From NCBI GenBank assembly GCA_012841625.1, contig DUUI01000056.1:1-38982 (forward strand): a stretch of 38,982 bases of DNA, read 5' to 3'. The DNA is from Erysipelothrix sp. (lineage in GTDB: Bacteria > Bacillota_I > Bacilli_A > Erysipelotrichales > Erysipelotrichaceae). The notes beneath the pieces are model-generated. The model saw only the letters and a program-made list of their open reading frames with translations. It searched no databases and was not told where the DNA came from. Every line of letters begins with the position of its first letter. Within the stretch, counting starts at the first letter, position 1. Positions 23,725 through 31,621 of this stretch are shown here, in pieces. A program made the position numbers and the translations under genes.

Positions 23725-24308
23725 ATGAAAAAGATTAAGCTATTTTTACTTTTATTATCTTGTTTTGCTTTACTAACAGGATTTACACCCATCCCAATTC
23801 ATGCAAATCAAACTCTGATTATTACAGAGAAAAACATTCATGAACTTGATGAATTCGTAATTGTTAAAGATAATCAATTTGTTTTAGAACTACCAAGGAG
23901 TATTGTAATAAATACAGAATTAAGGAATTCTATAGAACTGTCAATTAAAAAACAAACGATTTTATAATTAAGAATGACTACGTAATTAATCCAGTAACAA
24001 AGATGGCCAAACCATTAGTTCAAATAAAGGCGTATGGAGTTAATAGTATCGGTCTACATTGGAATTATATTCAAATTAAAATGGATGCTGGTTTAGTTTG
24101 AACTATTTTGAGTACAGCTGCAGCAGGAGCATTGGCAGCATTTCGAGCACTAGTTGCATGGCTTGCCGCTAATCCAATAACTGGAGTTATCGCCGTTGCT
24201 GTAGTAACTTCTATTATAAATTCGTTGATAAGCGAAGGTATTAAAGATGGTGTTGAAATACACTACAATTATTTTTACTTCACTGTTACTTTTATTGGAA
24301 GACAGTGA
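23725..24308 (+). pseudogene. Secreted bacteriocin-like protein gene, broken by a frameshift and an in-frame TGA
   Basis: A signal peptide (MKKIKLFLLLLSCFALLTG, cleavage near IHA-NQT) leads into TLIITEKNIHELDEFVIVKD. The frame stops at 23967, but restoring one A to the A6 run at 23947-23952 joins it to IKKTNDFIIKNDYVINP and on to KAYGVNSIGLHWNYIQIKMDAGLV. A TGA follows at 24099-24101, then STAAAGALAAFRALVAWLAA and a C-terminus DGVEIHYNYFYFTVTFIGRQ. The repaired product is 194 residues: signal, polar region, hydrophobic glycine/alanine-rich helix, aromatic tail. I recall similar secreted Bacillota proteins of unknown role beside small membrane proteins, and a bacteriocin role is inference. The ribosome binding site AAAGGAATA is intact. 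Confidence 0.7.
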
Positions 24309-24328
24309 TTAAAACAAAAGGAGTTCTC

Positions 24329-24511
24329 ATGAAAAAAAATGTGTTTCTAATGATTTTATTTACTTGCTTTTTTGTGATCTTCTCATATGAACTATCCATA
24401 AAAGGCATTGATTTTAACAATTCGTTAGATTTAATTTACTTATTATTATCTATAATATCTCTTATAATTGTTTTAGGATTTATTATTGATTTTAAAAATA
24501 AAAAAAACTAA
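24329..24511 (+). CDS. Small two-helix membrane protein, possible immunity partner
   Basis: 60 residues: a first hydrophobic segment (about residues 5-20), a short polar loop (ELSIKGIDFNNS), a second hydrophobic segment (35-53), and a basic tail FKNKKN. The ribosome binding site AAAGGAG lies seven bases before ATG. It starts 20 bases after the broken secreted-protein gene and shares its terminator, so it was probably the second gene of that unit. Size and topology fit small immunity proteins of bacteriocin loci. No family motif is recognised. Confidence 0.6.
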   Translation: MKKNVFLMILFTCFFVIFSYELSIKGIDFNNSLDLIYLLLSIISLIIVLGFIIDFKNKKN

Positions 24512-24584
24512 TTATTCTTATCAAAAGAAAAGAATTATTAATAATGGAGTTATCAAACAAAAGGAGACAGAGTTAAAAAACTAG

Positions 24585-24625
24585 AAACCCTTATCCATTT
24601 TATATTGGATAGGGGTTTTATAATT
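24585..24625 (+). terminator. Terminator of the bacteriocin-like locus
   Basis: AAACCCTTATCCA, loop TTTTATAT, TGGATAGGGGTTT with one T-G wobble, then TTATAATTT. The stem has 13 pairs. An AAAGGAG sequence just before it has no start codon after it and looks like a remnant. Confidence 0.85.
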
Positions 24626-24660
24626 TAGACAATATGCAGGTCTTTCATTATTGAAGTATT

Positions 24661-24825
24661 TTACATATTCTCAATGAAGCTTTCGAAATCGTCAACCTTC
24701 CAATATTCAAAGTCACATACCATTACTGCTTTAATCCATCCGTAACTTGAACCCTTTTAATTCTTTTTATAAAGAACGGTTTGTATTTTCAGTTTCTCTT
24801 GTGTCAACATATCTTTTGATGACAT
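24661..24825 (-). pseudogene. 54-codon ORF interrupted by one in-frame TAA
   Basis: GGAGGAG lies immediately ahead of an ATG opening MSSKDMLTQEKLKIQTVLYKKN. Codon 23 is TAA. The same frame then continues KGSSYGWIKAVMVCDFEYWK and VDDFESFIENM to a natural stop. The continuous frame, strong ribosome binding site and protein-like composition on both sides of the stop suggest a small gene inactivated by one substitution, or a functional 22-residue peptide. The family is not recognised. It lies just behind the tRNA operon terminator. Confidence 0.5.
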
Positions 24826-24849
24826 AACTCCTCCGTGGTATAGAAACAC

Positions 24850-24881
24850 AAAAAAGCACTATCCAAGTAATTTGACAGTGC
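24850..24881 (-). terminator. Terminator of the tRNA operon
   Basis: Minus strand: GCACTGTC, a 10-base loop, GATAGTGC (one G-U pair), then six T. Confidence 0.87.
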
Positions 24882-24900
24882 AGAGTTTTATTAAAACTAA

Positions 24901-24974
24901 TGGAGCGGATGAGGGGAATCGAACCCCCGTAGTCAGCTTGGAAGGCTGAAGTTCTACCATTGAACTACATCCGC
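24901..24974 (-). tRNA. tRNA-Gly (TCC)
   Basis: Cloverleaf begins GCGGATGTAG. Anticodon loop CTTCCAA gives TCC. T-loop GGTTCGATTCC, with encoded CCA end. Last gene of the six-tRNA operon. Confidence 0.95.
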
Positions 24975-24979
24975 AATAA

Positions 24980-25055
24980 TGGTGACTCGTGCAGGAATCG
25001 AACCTGCGACCCACTGATTAAAAGTCAGTTGCTCTACCGACTGAGCTAACGAGTC
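24980..25055 (-). tRNA. tRNA-Lys (TTT)
   Basis: Begins GACTCGTTAGCTCAG. Anticodon loop CTTTTAA gives TTT. T-loop GGTTCGATTCC, with encoded CCA. Confidence 0.96.
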
Positions 25056-25059
25056 ATAA

Positions 25060-25134
25060 TGGCTGGGGCACCTGGAATCGAACCAGGGAATGTCAGAGTC
25101 AAAGTCTGATGCCTTACCGCTTGGCTATGCCCCA
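25060..25134 (-). tRNA. tRNA-Gln (TTG)
   Basis: Begins TGGGGCATAGCCAAG, the usual tRNA-Gln start. Anticodon loop CTTTGAC gives TTG. T-loop GGTTCGATTCC, with encoded CCA. Confidence 0.95.
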
Positions 25135-25141
25135 ACAAGAA

Positions 25142-25226
25142 TGGTGGGGAGAGACGGATTCGAACCGCCGAACTCGTAGAGAGTTGAGTTACAGTCAACC
25201 GCGTTTAGCCACTTCGCTATCTCCCC
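25142..25226 (-). tRNA. tRNA-Tyr (GTA)
   Basis: 85 bases with a long variable arm, as expected for bacterial tRNA-Tyr. Begins GGGGAGATAGCGAAG. Anticodon loop CTGTAAC gives GTA. T-loop GGTTCGAATCC, with encoded CCA. Confidence 0.96.
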
Positions 25227-25243
25227 ATACCCATAAATAAAAA

Positions 25244-25319
25244 TGGTGCCGACTATAGGACTTGAACCCACAACCTACTGATTACAAATCAGTTGCTCTA
25301 CCAATTGAGCTAAGTCGGC
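25244..25319 (-). tRNA. tRNA-Thr (TGT)
   Basis: Begins GCCGACTTAGCTCAA. Anticodon loop TTTGTAA gives TGT. T-loop GGTTCAAGTCC, with encoded CCA. Confidence 0.95.
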
Positions 25320-25330
25320 AAATAAATCAA

Positions 25331-25406
25331 TGGTGGAGGTTAACGGACTTGAACCGCTGACCCTCTGCTTGTAAGGCAGATGCTCTCCCAACTGAGCTAA
25401 ACCTCC
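25331..25406 (-). tRNA. tRNA-Val (TAC)
   Basis: Begins GGAGGTTTAGCTCAG. Anticodon loop CTTACAA gives TAC. T-loop GGTTCAAGTCC, with encoded CCA. First gene of the operon Val-Thr-Tyr-Gln-Lys-Gly. Confidence 0.95.
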
Positions 25407-25421
25407 GTTCGCTGCTAAAAT

Positions 25422-25450
25422 AATATACCATAGACGCAATTCTTAGTCAA
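25422..25450 (-). promoter_or_regulatory. Promoter of the tRNA operon
   Basis: Minus strand: TTGACT (25450-25445), 17 bases, TATATT (25427-25422). Near-consensus sigma-A promoter 15 bases before tRNA-Val. Confidence 0.85.
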
Positions 25451-25586
25451 CCAAAAAATCAACAATTTCAGATTTCTTTTAAAAACTACCATTAATTGAT
25501 GATTTGTTTGAATATAGTTGCCCTTTTCATCGTATTAAGAGTATAGGTTCTTATGTTATAATATGTCATGAGTGAGGACATAAATT

Positions 25587-26720
25587 ATGCAGCAAAAAGA
25601 AAGATTTAAACGTTTCATTAATTCAAGGATATTTATTGGTTTAATTACCATACTCTTAACATTATTAATCATTTTATTGACATCACAAGTCTCATTTATC
25701 TTTAGACCATTTCAAGTCTTTATTAATGTTGTCTCAATCCCGTTGATTATTTCTTTAATACTATATTATTTGTTTATGCCAATCATGAGATATTTGACCC
25801 AGCAAGGAACTACTAGAAATCAATCGATTTTCGTCGTCTTCTTACTCATAATCTTAATATTTTTTATTCTTTTAATTTGGATTATTCCAGTACTAAGAGA
25901 TCAAATCGGTTCTTTATTTAATGAGTTTCCAAACTATTATAATGCTGTATCAGAACAGATTAGTCATTTTATTAATTCTGATACCTATGTTCAGTTCTCA
26001 AGCTTTATTGAGTCTATGGTAATAACAATTGAAAATGCAATCGTAAATTACTCTGAAACATTCATCTCTAATACAGTCGCATCATTAGGGTCTACATTTG
26101 GGGCCATCGTTAGTATTTCTTTAGCCTTAATTACAGCACCTATTATGTTCTACTACCTACTAAAAGAAGATTACAAAATCCCTATTCAATTAATGAAATT
26201 TGTACCTACCAAAAATAGAGCCACAATCCGTCAAATGATTAGAGAAATTAACCAACAATTATCACTCTATATTCGAGGACAATTAATAGTCGCATTAGCA
26301 GTCGCCATCATGTTTATGATAGGTTATTCAATTATTGGACTACCCTATGCGATTGCTTTAGGAATTATTTCTGGTATTTTAAATATAATTCCTTATTTAG
26401 GATCATTCATTGCCATGATACCAGCTGTTATAATCGCTGTTGTCCATTCACCATTCATGGTCTTAAAAGTTCTAATTGTAGCCTTAGTTGAACAAACTCT
26501 AGAAGGACGAATTATCTCGCCAAAAGTCTTAGGCGATAATTTAAAAATTCACCCTATTGTTATATTAATAGTATTACTCACAGCCGGACAATTAAACGGA
26601 GTCACGGGAGTTATTATTGGGGTTCCAGTGTATGCCGTTATGAAAGTATTCTTACGCCATGGATTTAACTACTTTAAGAAGAGAACAAAACTATATGATG
26701 AACCAGTGGATAACCAGTAG
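25587..26720 (+). CDS. AI-2E family transporter (YhhT/PerM type)
   Basis: 377 residues with about seven to eight helices: two at the N-terminus (18-65), one near 78-103, and the rest after residue 155. Conserved family segments are visible: LSLYIRGQLIVALAVAIMF, GLPYAIALGIISGILNIIPY (the GLP and NIIPYLG signatures) and LEGRIISPKVLGDNLKIHP. The group was named for autoinducer-2 export, but many members are Na+/H+ or unknown exporters, so the substrate is open. The ribosome binding site is GTGAGGA, with TATAAT 30 bases before the start. The 3' end overlaps the phosphodiesterase gene, suggesting co-expression. Confidence 0.9.
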   Translation: MQQKERFKRFINSRIFIGLITILLTLLIILLTSQVSFIFRPFQVFINVVSIPLIISLILYYLFMPIMRYLTQQGTTRNQSIFVVFLLIILIFFILLIWIIPVLRDQIGSLFNEFPNYYNAVSEQISHFINSDTYVQFSSFIESMVITIENAIVNYSETFISNTVASLGSTFGAIVSISLALITAPIMFYYLLKEDYKIPIQLMKFVPTKNRATIRQMIREINQQLSLYIRGQLIVALAVAIMFMIGYSIIGLPYAIALGIISGILNIIPYLGSFIAMIPAVIIAVVHSPFMVLKVLIVALVEQTLEGRIISPKVLGDNLKIHPIVILIVLLTAGQLNGVTGVIIGVPVYAVMKVFLRHGFNYFKKRTKLYDEPVDNQ

Positions 26721-27417
26721 ACCCATAGCCCACAGAGGCTATCATTATCAAGGAATCTTAGAAAACTCAAAAGATTCTTTTTTACTAGCCATTAAGTACC
26801 GACTAAATATTGAATGTGATGTTCGATTAACCAAAGATAATATTGTCGTTGTCTTTCATGACAATGATTTACTACGATTATTTAATGTCGAAAGAAAAGT
26901 ATCAGATTTAACATTAATTGAAATGAAACAAATATCAGACAACCAAATATTATCCCTCCAAGAATTACTAGACTTAGTACAAGGTCAAGTTGGATTAGTC
27001 ATTGAAATAAAAACAGAATCCATCTTTCAATCATTTACAGAAAAAGTAATCACTGTTATGGATAATTACAACCACGCTTTTGCCCTAAAATCATTTAATA
27101 TGTTTTCTCTATTAAGAATTCAACGACTTAGACCTGACTTTTTAATAGGTAAAGTCCTTCAAAAAGATAAAAGCTTGAAAAATTTCTTTAACCAAGTCGC
27201 TGGTTTCTTTGTAACTGAAGATTTTAATTCAATTAGTTATCAAAGACCTGTTACAAGAAAAAGAAGTGTGCCCCAATTAAATTGGACCATCACTTCATTA
27301 GAAGATTTTAAAAAGGTAAAAGTACCTATTTTTGAGCAGATTCCAGAAGATGAACTGCTAACCATTTACAATCCTGACTTGTATGAGCTACTCGATGAAC
27401 CTGATTCTTTGGAATAA
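26695..27417 (+). CDS. Glycerophosphodiester phosphodiesterase (GDPD/UgpQ family)
   Basis: About 240 residues from ATG 26695. The frame is open to 26659, but that extension lies deeper in the transporter gene. The catalytic layout is complete: AHRGYH near the start, ENS for the first metal ligand, ECDVR with Glu and Asp, and FHDND with the second catalytic His. It hydrolyses glycerophosphodiesters to glycerol-3-phosphate plus an alcohol. No signal peptide is seen, so it is probably cytoplasmic. The last 92 bases overlap the convergent cupin gene, which makes its C-terminus antisense to another gene. Confidence 0.9.
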   Translation: MMNQWITSRPIAHRGYHYQGILENSKDSFLLAIKYRLNIECDVRLTKDNIVVVFHDNDLLRLFNVERKVSDLTLIEMKQISDNQILSLQELLDLVQGQVGLVIEIKTESIFQSFTEKVITVMDNYNHAFALKSFNMFSLLRIQRLRPDFLIGKVLQKDKSLKNFFNQVAGFFVTEDFNSISYQRPVTRKRSVPQLNWTITSLEDFKKVKVPIFEQIPEDELLTIYNPDLYELLDEPDSLE

Positions 27418-27604
27418 AGAGGCTATCCCCTTCTTGCAAGAAAACGCGATCACACTGTAACTCAATAATCGCTTCACCCTTAAGAAGATAAACCCATTCA
27501 TCATGGTCTTGATTATAAACATCAGACTCTGCTCCAAAAGAATCGATTTCTTCTATTAAAATTCGCTCATCCTCAAACAAAGAGGTAAAAATTTCTTTAG
27601 TCAT
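27326..27604 (-). CDS. Small cupin-domain protein
   Basis: 92 residues, a single cupin barrel. Motif 1 is DHDEWVYLLKGEAIIEL and motif 2 is LQEGDSLFIPKNQVHRV. The metal ligands look reduced relative to the canonical HxH-E-H set, with only one His in motif 1. It resembles small cupin proteins annotated as of unknown function. The start overlaps the PPK2 gene by eight bases, so translation is coupled. Its 3' third is antisense to the end of the phosphodiesterase gene. Function unknown. Confidence 0.82.
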   Translation of the reverse strand: MTKEIFTSLFEDERILIEEIDSFGAESDVYNQDHDEWVYLLKGEAIIELQCDRVFLQEGDSLFIPKNQVHRVAHTSQDCKWLAVHLLESAQK

Positions 27605-29054
27605 ATTTTTCTAAAAACTCACTAACATGTTTAATAAATACTTTTAGGACTTGAATTCGTGCATACTTCTTATTTTGGCCAGAAACCAAAATCCAAGGTG
27701 CACGATTTTTATGTGTTCTAACAACCATTTCATTCATCACATCTTCATACTCATAAAATTTATCATGATTGCGCCAATCCTCATCAGTCAACTTATAAGC
27801 CTTATCTGGATTATTTTGTCGACTTTCAAAACGCAGTCTCTGTTCTTGCTTATCAATAACAATTAAGAACTTCAAAACAAACATGTCAGAGCGAACAAGT
27901 GATTTTTCAAAATCTCTGATCTCCTTATACGCTTGTTGAGTCCGAACCAGTGCAGTAAACTCTTCTAAGCGCTCAACCATCACCCTTCCATACCAAGAAC
28001 GATCAAAGATAGTTAAATGACCCTTAGGAGGAAGTTCTCGATAAAAACGCCATAAATAGTGATGTGAAATCTCTTCCTTAGTCGGAGCAGCCGTTGTCGA
28101 CACCTGATACATCCGTGGATCCATCTGCCTTGTCAGACGCTTTATCGCACCACCCTTACCAGCTGCATCAGTCCCCTCAAAAATAATCACCCCAGATAAT
28201 TGTTTTTGATAAAGGGTATACAATAATTCCGAAGCTTCAGCCTGAAGATTATCTATTTGTTTGTCATATTCCTCATCACTAATTTCCTTGGTCAAGTCAA
28301 TTTCACTCACCGGATTGTTTTTTAGAGGCTTAAGATCAATCACAGGCTCTATTTGTTCTTTCTCAAAATGTATCTTCACCATATTTAAAGTAGACATTAA
28401 AACATAACGAGATGCTTCTTTAATATTATCAGTCAAGACAATTTGCCAAGGTGATAATTTAGTAGACGTTAATTGTAAAACTTTATCAAAATGATCAATA
28501 TATTTATCATAATTTTTTAGTTGCTCAAGATCCTTATCATCAACAAAGAAGTGTCTAAATTTATCACTATGGAGTTTTTCAACTCTCTCTTCCATTTTCT
28601 TTTCACTTTGAACTAAAAAGAATTTACAAAGAATAGTATTATCACTAATCAATAACTCTTCAAAGAACAGTAAATCCTCAATCGCTTTTTTAAGTTCCTT
28701 ACCCTTTAGTTTTAAATTATGAAATACTTCAAAATAAATTGAGCGATCAAAAACAACAACATTACCATTCTTTGGCATCTTCTTCATAAACCGCCATAAA
28801 AAAGGATATTTTTTATCTGAAGAAGATGGCATACTAGAACTATCAACTTTGAAATAACGTGGATCCATCTCTCGAATTAAATCCTTAATTACCTCAGAGC
28901 GTCCACTAGACTCAAACCCATCAATAAATATAACAAGAGACTGCCCCTTATCCATCAGTTCTCGTTGATATTTACCAAGTTCAGCCCCTAAGTCGCTACG
29001 CTTAACATCTTCAACAGCTAACTCCTTGAGTTCTTTTATATAGTTTTTTAACAT
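27597..29054 (-). CDS. pap: Polyphosphate:AMP phosphotransferase, tandem-domain PPK2
   Basis: 485 residues with two PPK2 domains, the arrangement of polyphosphate:AMP phosphotransferase, which makes ADP from AMP and polyphosphate. The C-terminal domain is canonical: Walker A FEGTDAAGKGGAIKRL (near 292), MDPRMYQV and lid/Walker B FDRSWYGRV. The N-terminal domain (Walker A IDGFESSGRSEVI at 44-56, FDRSIYFEV) lacks the Walker Lys and is probably structural, as in known tandem members. The ribosome binding site AGGAGAGA is strong. It is first gene of a unit with the cupin gene. Confidence 0.92.
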   Translation of the reverse strand: MLKNYIKELKELAVEDVKRSDLGAELGKYQRELMDKGQSLVIFIDGFESSGRSEVIKDLIREMDPRYFKVDSSSMPSSSDKKYPFLWRFMKKMPKNGNVVVFDRSIYFEVFHNLKLKGKELKKAIEDLLFFEELLISDNTILCKFFLVQSEKKMEERVEKLHSDKFRHFFVDDKDLEQLKNYDKYIDHFDKVLQLTSTKLSPWQIVLTDNIKEASRYVLMSTLNMVKIHFEKEQIEPVIDLKPLKNNPVSEIDLTKEISDEEYDKQIDNLQAEASELLYTLYQKQLSGVIIFEGTDAAGKGGAIKRLTRQMDPRMYQVSTTAAPTKEEISHHYLWRFYRELPPKGHLTIFDRSWYGRVMVERLEEFTALVRTQQAYKEIRDFEKSLVRSDMFVLKFLIVIDKQEQRLRFESRQNNPDKAYKLTDEDWRNHDKFYEYEDVMNEMVVRTHKNRAPWILVSGQNKKYARIQVLKVFIKHVSEFLEKYD

Positions 29055-29084
29055 AAATTGTCTCTCCTAGTATCTATTATAAAA

Positions 29085-29108
29085 TAAAAAAAGCGCTGAC
29101 GCACTTTT
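29085..29108 (-). terminator. Terminator of the GerMN-like lipoprotein gene
   Basis: Minus strand AAAGTGCG, short loop, CGCTTTTTTT with one bulged base. It overlaps the end of the gene at 29107 and lies before the PPK2 start region. Confidence 0.65.
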
Positions 29109-30147
29109 ATTGAGTAATTTGTAACAGTTCATTCTTCGTCATTTCTATAAATGGCCCTTGATACGCTTCACCCTCAACCCACAAATATATTTCATTCACT
29201 CCATATAAATACCCAACCGAACGTACAATGCTCTGTAACATTATTCTCTCCTGTTGTAAGCTTTCAATACCATTATAGATTTCATTATTAAAATCAACAT
29301 AAACACGATCATCAGACAGTTTTCTAGTCATTGAATTAATCTGCACAGACTCAGAAATAATACGGGCTCTAACAAGTTCTAGTTGTAAAAAGTCTTTTGC
29401 ATCCGAGTTCATGCTAATATCATTACTAATTAGCTCTTGACTCCACTTACCATCATCAAATAAGTAAATCATTATATTAAAATTAGTCGTTTGATTAATT
29501 CTTAATCTTTCAAGTGTATCAGTTATAGGATTAGAATTTATATTTTTAATTTGTTTAATAAGTCCCCTTTGATAGCCATAGTATTGAACACTCGTATCAG
29601 TCGTAACCTCAATACTAGAAACCCCATCAATCTCAAGATCTACTCCAGTAATAACAGCTTCTTGATTATCACTATTAACCCAAGACGTCCCAATTTCAAC
29701 AGGCCCTCTTAAATGAACCCCAACAAAACCAGTTTGGTTCAAATAATTCTCACGATACGTAATCCCCTCTTTACGAAATACGACACGAATCTCATTTTCA
29801 TCTTTTTCATACACATGAATATTATCTGTATCTCTTCTGCGCGTCGCAAACTGAATCCTAGTTTCATCACCATATTGAACAAAACTAGAAAACTCCTCAC
29901 CATCATCACTTTTATAGTATTTAACTATATCTCTATCAAATGGGAAATAATCATGAATATTAGTAGAATATGTCTTCATCGCGCTATCAGCTTGATCCAG
30001 CTTCGCATGAGCAGGAGTTTCCTCAATCGTATAGGATTCAATCACAGTATCTTCCTCAACCAGTTCAGCTTGACTAGATCCAGAAGAATTACAAGCAGAC
30101 AAAAAAAGAACCATAAATATTAAAATTGTCTTCCTCTTTATGCTCAT
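29107..30147 (-). CDS. Putative lipoprotein with C-terminal GerMN-like domain
   Basis: 346 residues. Lipoprotein signal with lipobox FLSAC (Cys19), then a Ser/Glu-rich linker and a beta-rich middle region (about 60-240). The last ~100 residues contain DDRVYVDFNNEIYNGIESLQ and VRSVGYLYGVNEIYLWVEG, which follow the GerMN domain pattern of spore-germination and cell-envelope lipoproteins. No other germination gene is near, and GerMN domains also occur in non-sporulating species, so a general envelope role is equally possible. The ribosome binding site is AAAGGAGG. It has its own promoter and terminator. Confidence 0.78.
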   Translation of the reverse strand: MSIKRKTILIFMVLFLSACNSSGSSQAELVEEDTVIESYTIEETPAHAKLDQADSAMKTYSTNIHDYFPFDRDIVKYYKSDDGEEFSSFVQYGDETRIQFATRRRDTDNIHVYEKDENEIRVVFRKEGITYRENYLNQTGFVGVHLRGPVEIGTSWVNSDNQEAVITGVDLEIDGVSSIEVTTDTSVQYYGYQRGLIKQIKNINSNPITDTLERLRINQTTNFNIMIYLFDDGKWSQELISNDISMNSDAKDFLQLELVRARIISESVQINSMTRKLSDDRVYVDFNNEIYNGIESLQQERIMLQSIVRSVGYLYGVNEIYLWVEGEAYQGPFIEMTKNELLQITQ

Positions 30148-30631
30148 GAAGCCTCCTTTGTTATACCTATAGTTTAATAATTTTTACTTATAATTACAAG
30201 TGACAGTTTAGTCACGCAACCAAAAAATACAGTTTATTTCCATAACAGCTAATTATACTTTCCCTTTTTCAAAGACAACCATCATCAATCCAATCGTATC
30301 AACTTTCTAGTACCTCGACTACCAAAAACGAAAATTAAGTACGCCTCACAATCCATTGATGATACTATTAACCATTCAAAATGATTTAGATTTTCTTCAC
30401 CAAAGAAGTGTCAAGGCCCTGTTGTATTTCATTAGATATTCAAAATAATCGCTATTTATGATATGATTAGCGCACAAAGACAAGTTTTTTTACCCACTTG
30501 AATTAGAATTTTATAAAATTAGTTATAACCGTTTTTTAACCTTTACAAACATGTACATCCGTTTTTTTTGCCAAGAACTATGGAAGTCACCATGTTTTTT
30601 TGTTCAATAATTTTGGATTGAGGTGATTGTT
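30148..30631. other. Intergenic region between divergent lipoprotein and dpp genes
   Basis: No gene seen. On the minus strand TTGTAA (30199-30194), 17 bases, TAAACT fits a promoter for the lipoprotein. Directly upstream is a GTGAC/GTCAC inverted repeat (30200-30215). The dpp side has four runs of six to eight T between about 30486 and 30607, spaced 30-45 bases apart, and no clear consensus promoter. Confidence 0.5.
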
Positions 30632-31621
30632 TTGAACAAATCTCTTCTTACTATTAATAATCTAAGCGTTACTTTTAAGCTCGATGAAAGAACCCTACCA
30701 GCACTTGATGGTGTCAGCTTTACTCTGGATAAAAAAGAAACACTAGGAATTGTAGGCGAAAGTGGGAGTGGTAAATCTGTCACTGCTCTAAGTATTATGC
30801 GTCTACTTCAAGAACCACCCGCAGAAATAACTTCTGGCGAAATATGGTTTAATGATGAAAATTTAATCGATAAAAATGAAACAGAAATGGGAGACATTCG
30901 TGGGAATAAAATCTCAATGATCTACCAAGAACCCATGTCGGCCCTAAACCCTGTTTTTACGATTGGTTATCAAATTGCTGAAGTATTTATGGAACACCAA
31001 AATAAAACAAAGAAAGAAGCCCTTGAACTTTCCATTGATATGTTAAGAAAAGTTCAAATTCCCAACCCTCAAACAGCCATTAATAAATATCCTCACGAGT
31101 TAAGTGGCGGAATGAGACAACGAGTCATGATTGCGATGGCACTAGCCTGTAATCCTGAAATACTCATTGCTGATGAACCAACCACTGCCCTCGATGTAAC
31201 TGTAGAGGCACAAATCCTAAAGCTTATCCGTGATATTAAAGAAGAACTTGATTCATCCATAATTTTTATCAGTCATGATTTAGGCGTTATCAGAGAAATT
31301 GCAGACAAAGTAATCGTCATGTACTGTGGCCGCATTGTTGAACAAGCAGATAGTGATTCACTCTTTGATGATGCCAAACATCCTTATACAAAAGGACTAA
31401 TAGGTGCCATCCCTCACTTACAGAAAAAAGGTGAGAAACTAAAAGAGATTCCCGGCAATGTTCCAGCACCTGACGAAATCACTAAGGGTTGTCGATTTAA
31501 AACACGATGTGAGTTTGTCTTTGATCGCTGTCTATGTGAAGAACCTGATCTCATTAAGGTCGATAATAATCTAGTCCGCTGCTGGCTGTATGAGAAACAA
31601 AGAGGTGATGACAATGTCTAA
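30632..31621 (+). CDS. dppD: Peptide ABC transporter ATP-binding protein (DppD/OppD)
   Basis: 329 residues from TTG 30632, chosen because GAGGTG lies six bases upstream. An in-frame GTG at 30623 overlaps that ribosome binding site. Walker [10 protein letters not shown], signature LSGGMRQR, Walker [15 protein letters not shown]. The C-terminal [14 protein letters not shown] region with later Cys is the cysteine-rich tail common in oligopeptide ATPases, which binds an iron-sulphur cluster in some. It is first of the D-F-A-B-C operon and overlaps dppF by eight bases. Confidence 0.92.
   Translation: MNKSLLTINNLSVTFKLDERTLPALDGVSFTLDKKETLGIVGESGSGKSVTALSIMRLLQEPPAEITSGEIWFNDENLIDKNETEMGDIRGNKISMIYQEPMSALNPVFTIGYQIAEVFMEHQNKTKKEALELSIDMLRKVQIPNPQTAINKYPHELSGGMRQRVMIAMALACNPEILIADEPTTALDVTVEAQILKLIRDIKEELDSSIIFISHDLGVIREIADKVIVMYCGRIVEQADSDSLFDDAKHPYTKGLIGAIPHLQKKGEKLKEIPGNVPAPDEITKGCRFKTRCEFVFDRCLCEEPDLIKVDNNLVRCWLYEKQRGDDNV

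Noticed and set aside
24099-24101. TGA read as tryptophan (Mollicute code)
   Set aside because: Several intact genes in the window end in TGA with ATGA or GTGA overlaps, so TGA is a stop here. A G-to-A change in a decaying gene is simpler.
24108-24308. Independent 66-residue protein starting at TTG
   Set aside because: It is the in-frame continuation of the broken secreted-protein gene after an internal TGA. No ribosome binding site precedes the TTG.
24901-25406. CRISPR-like array of regularly spaced similar segments
   Set aside because: The similar, spaced units are tRNA genes. No CRISPR repeat or cas gene is seen anywhere in the window.
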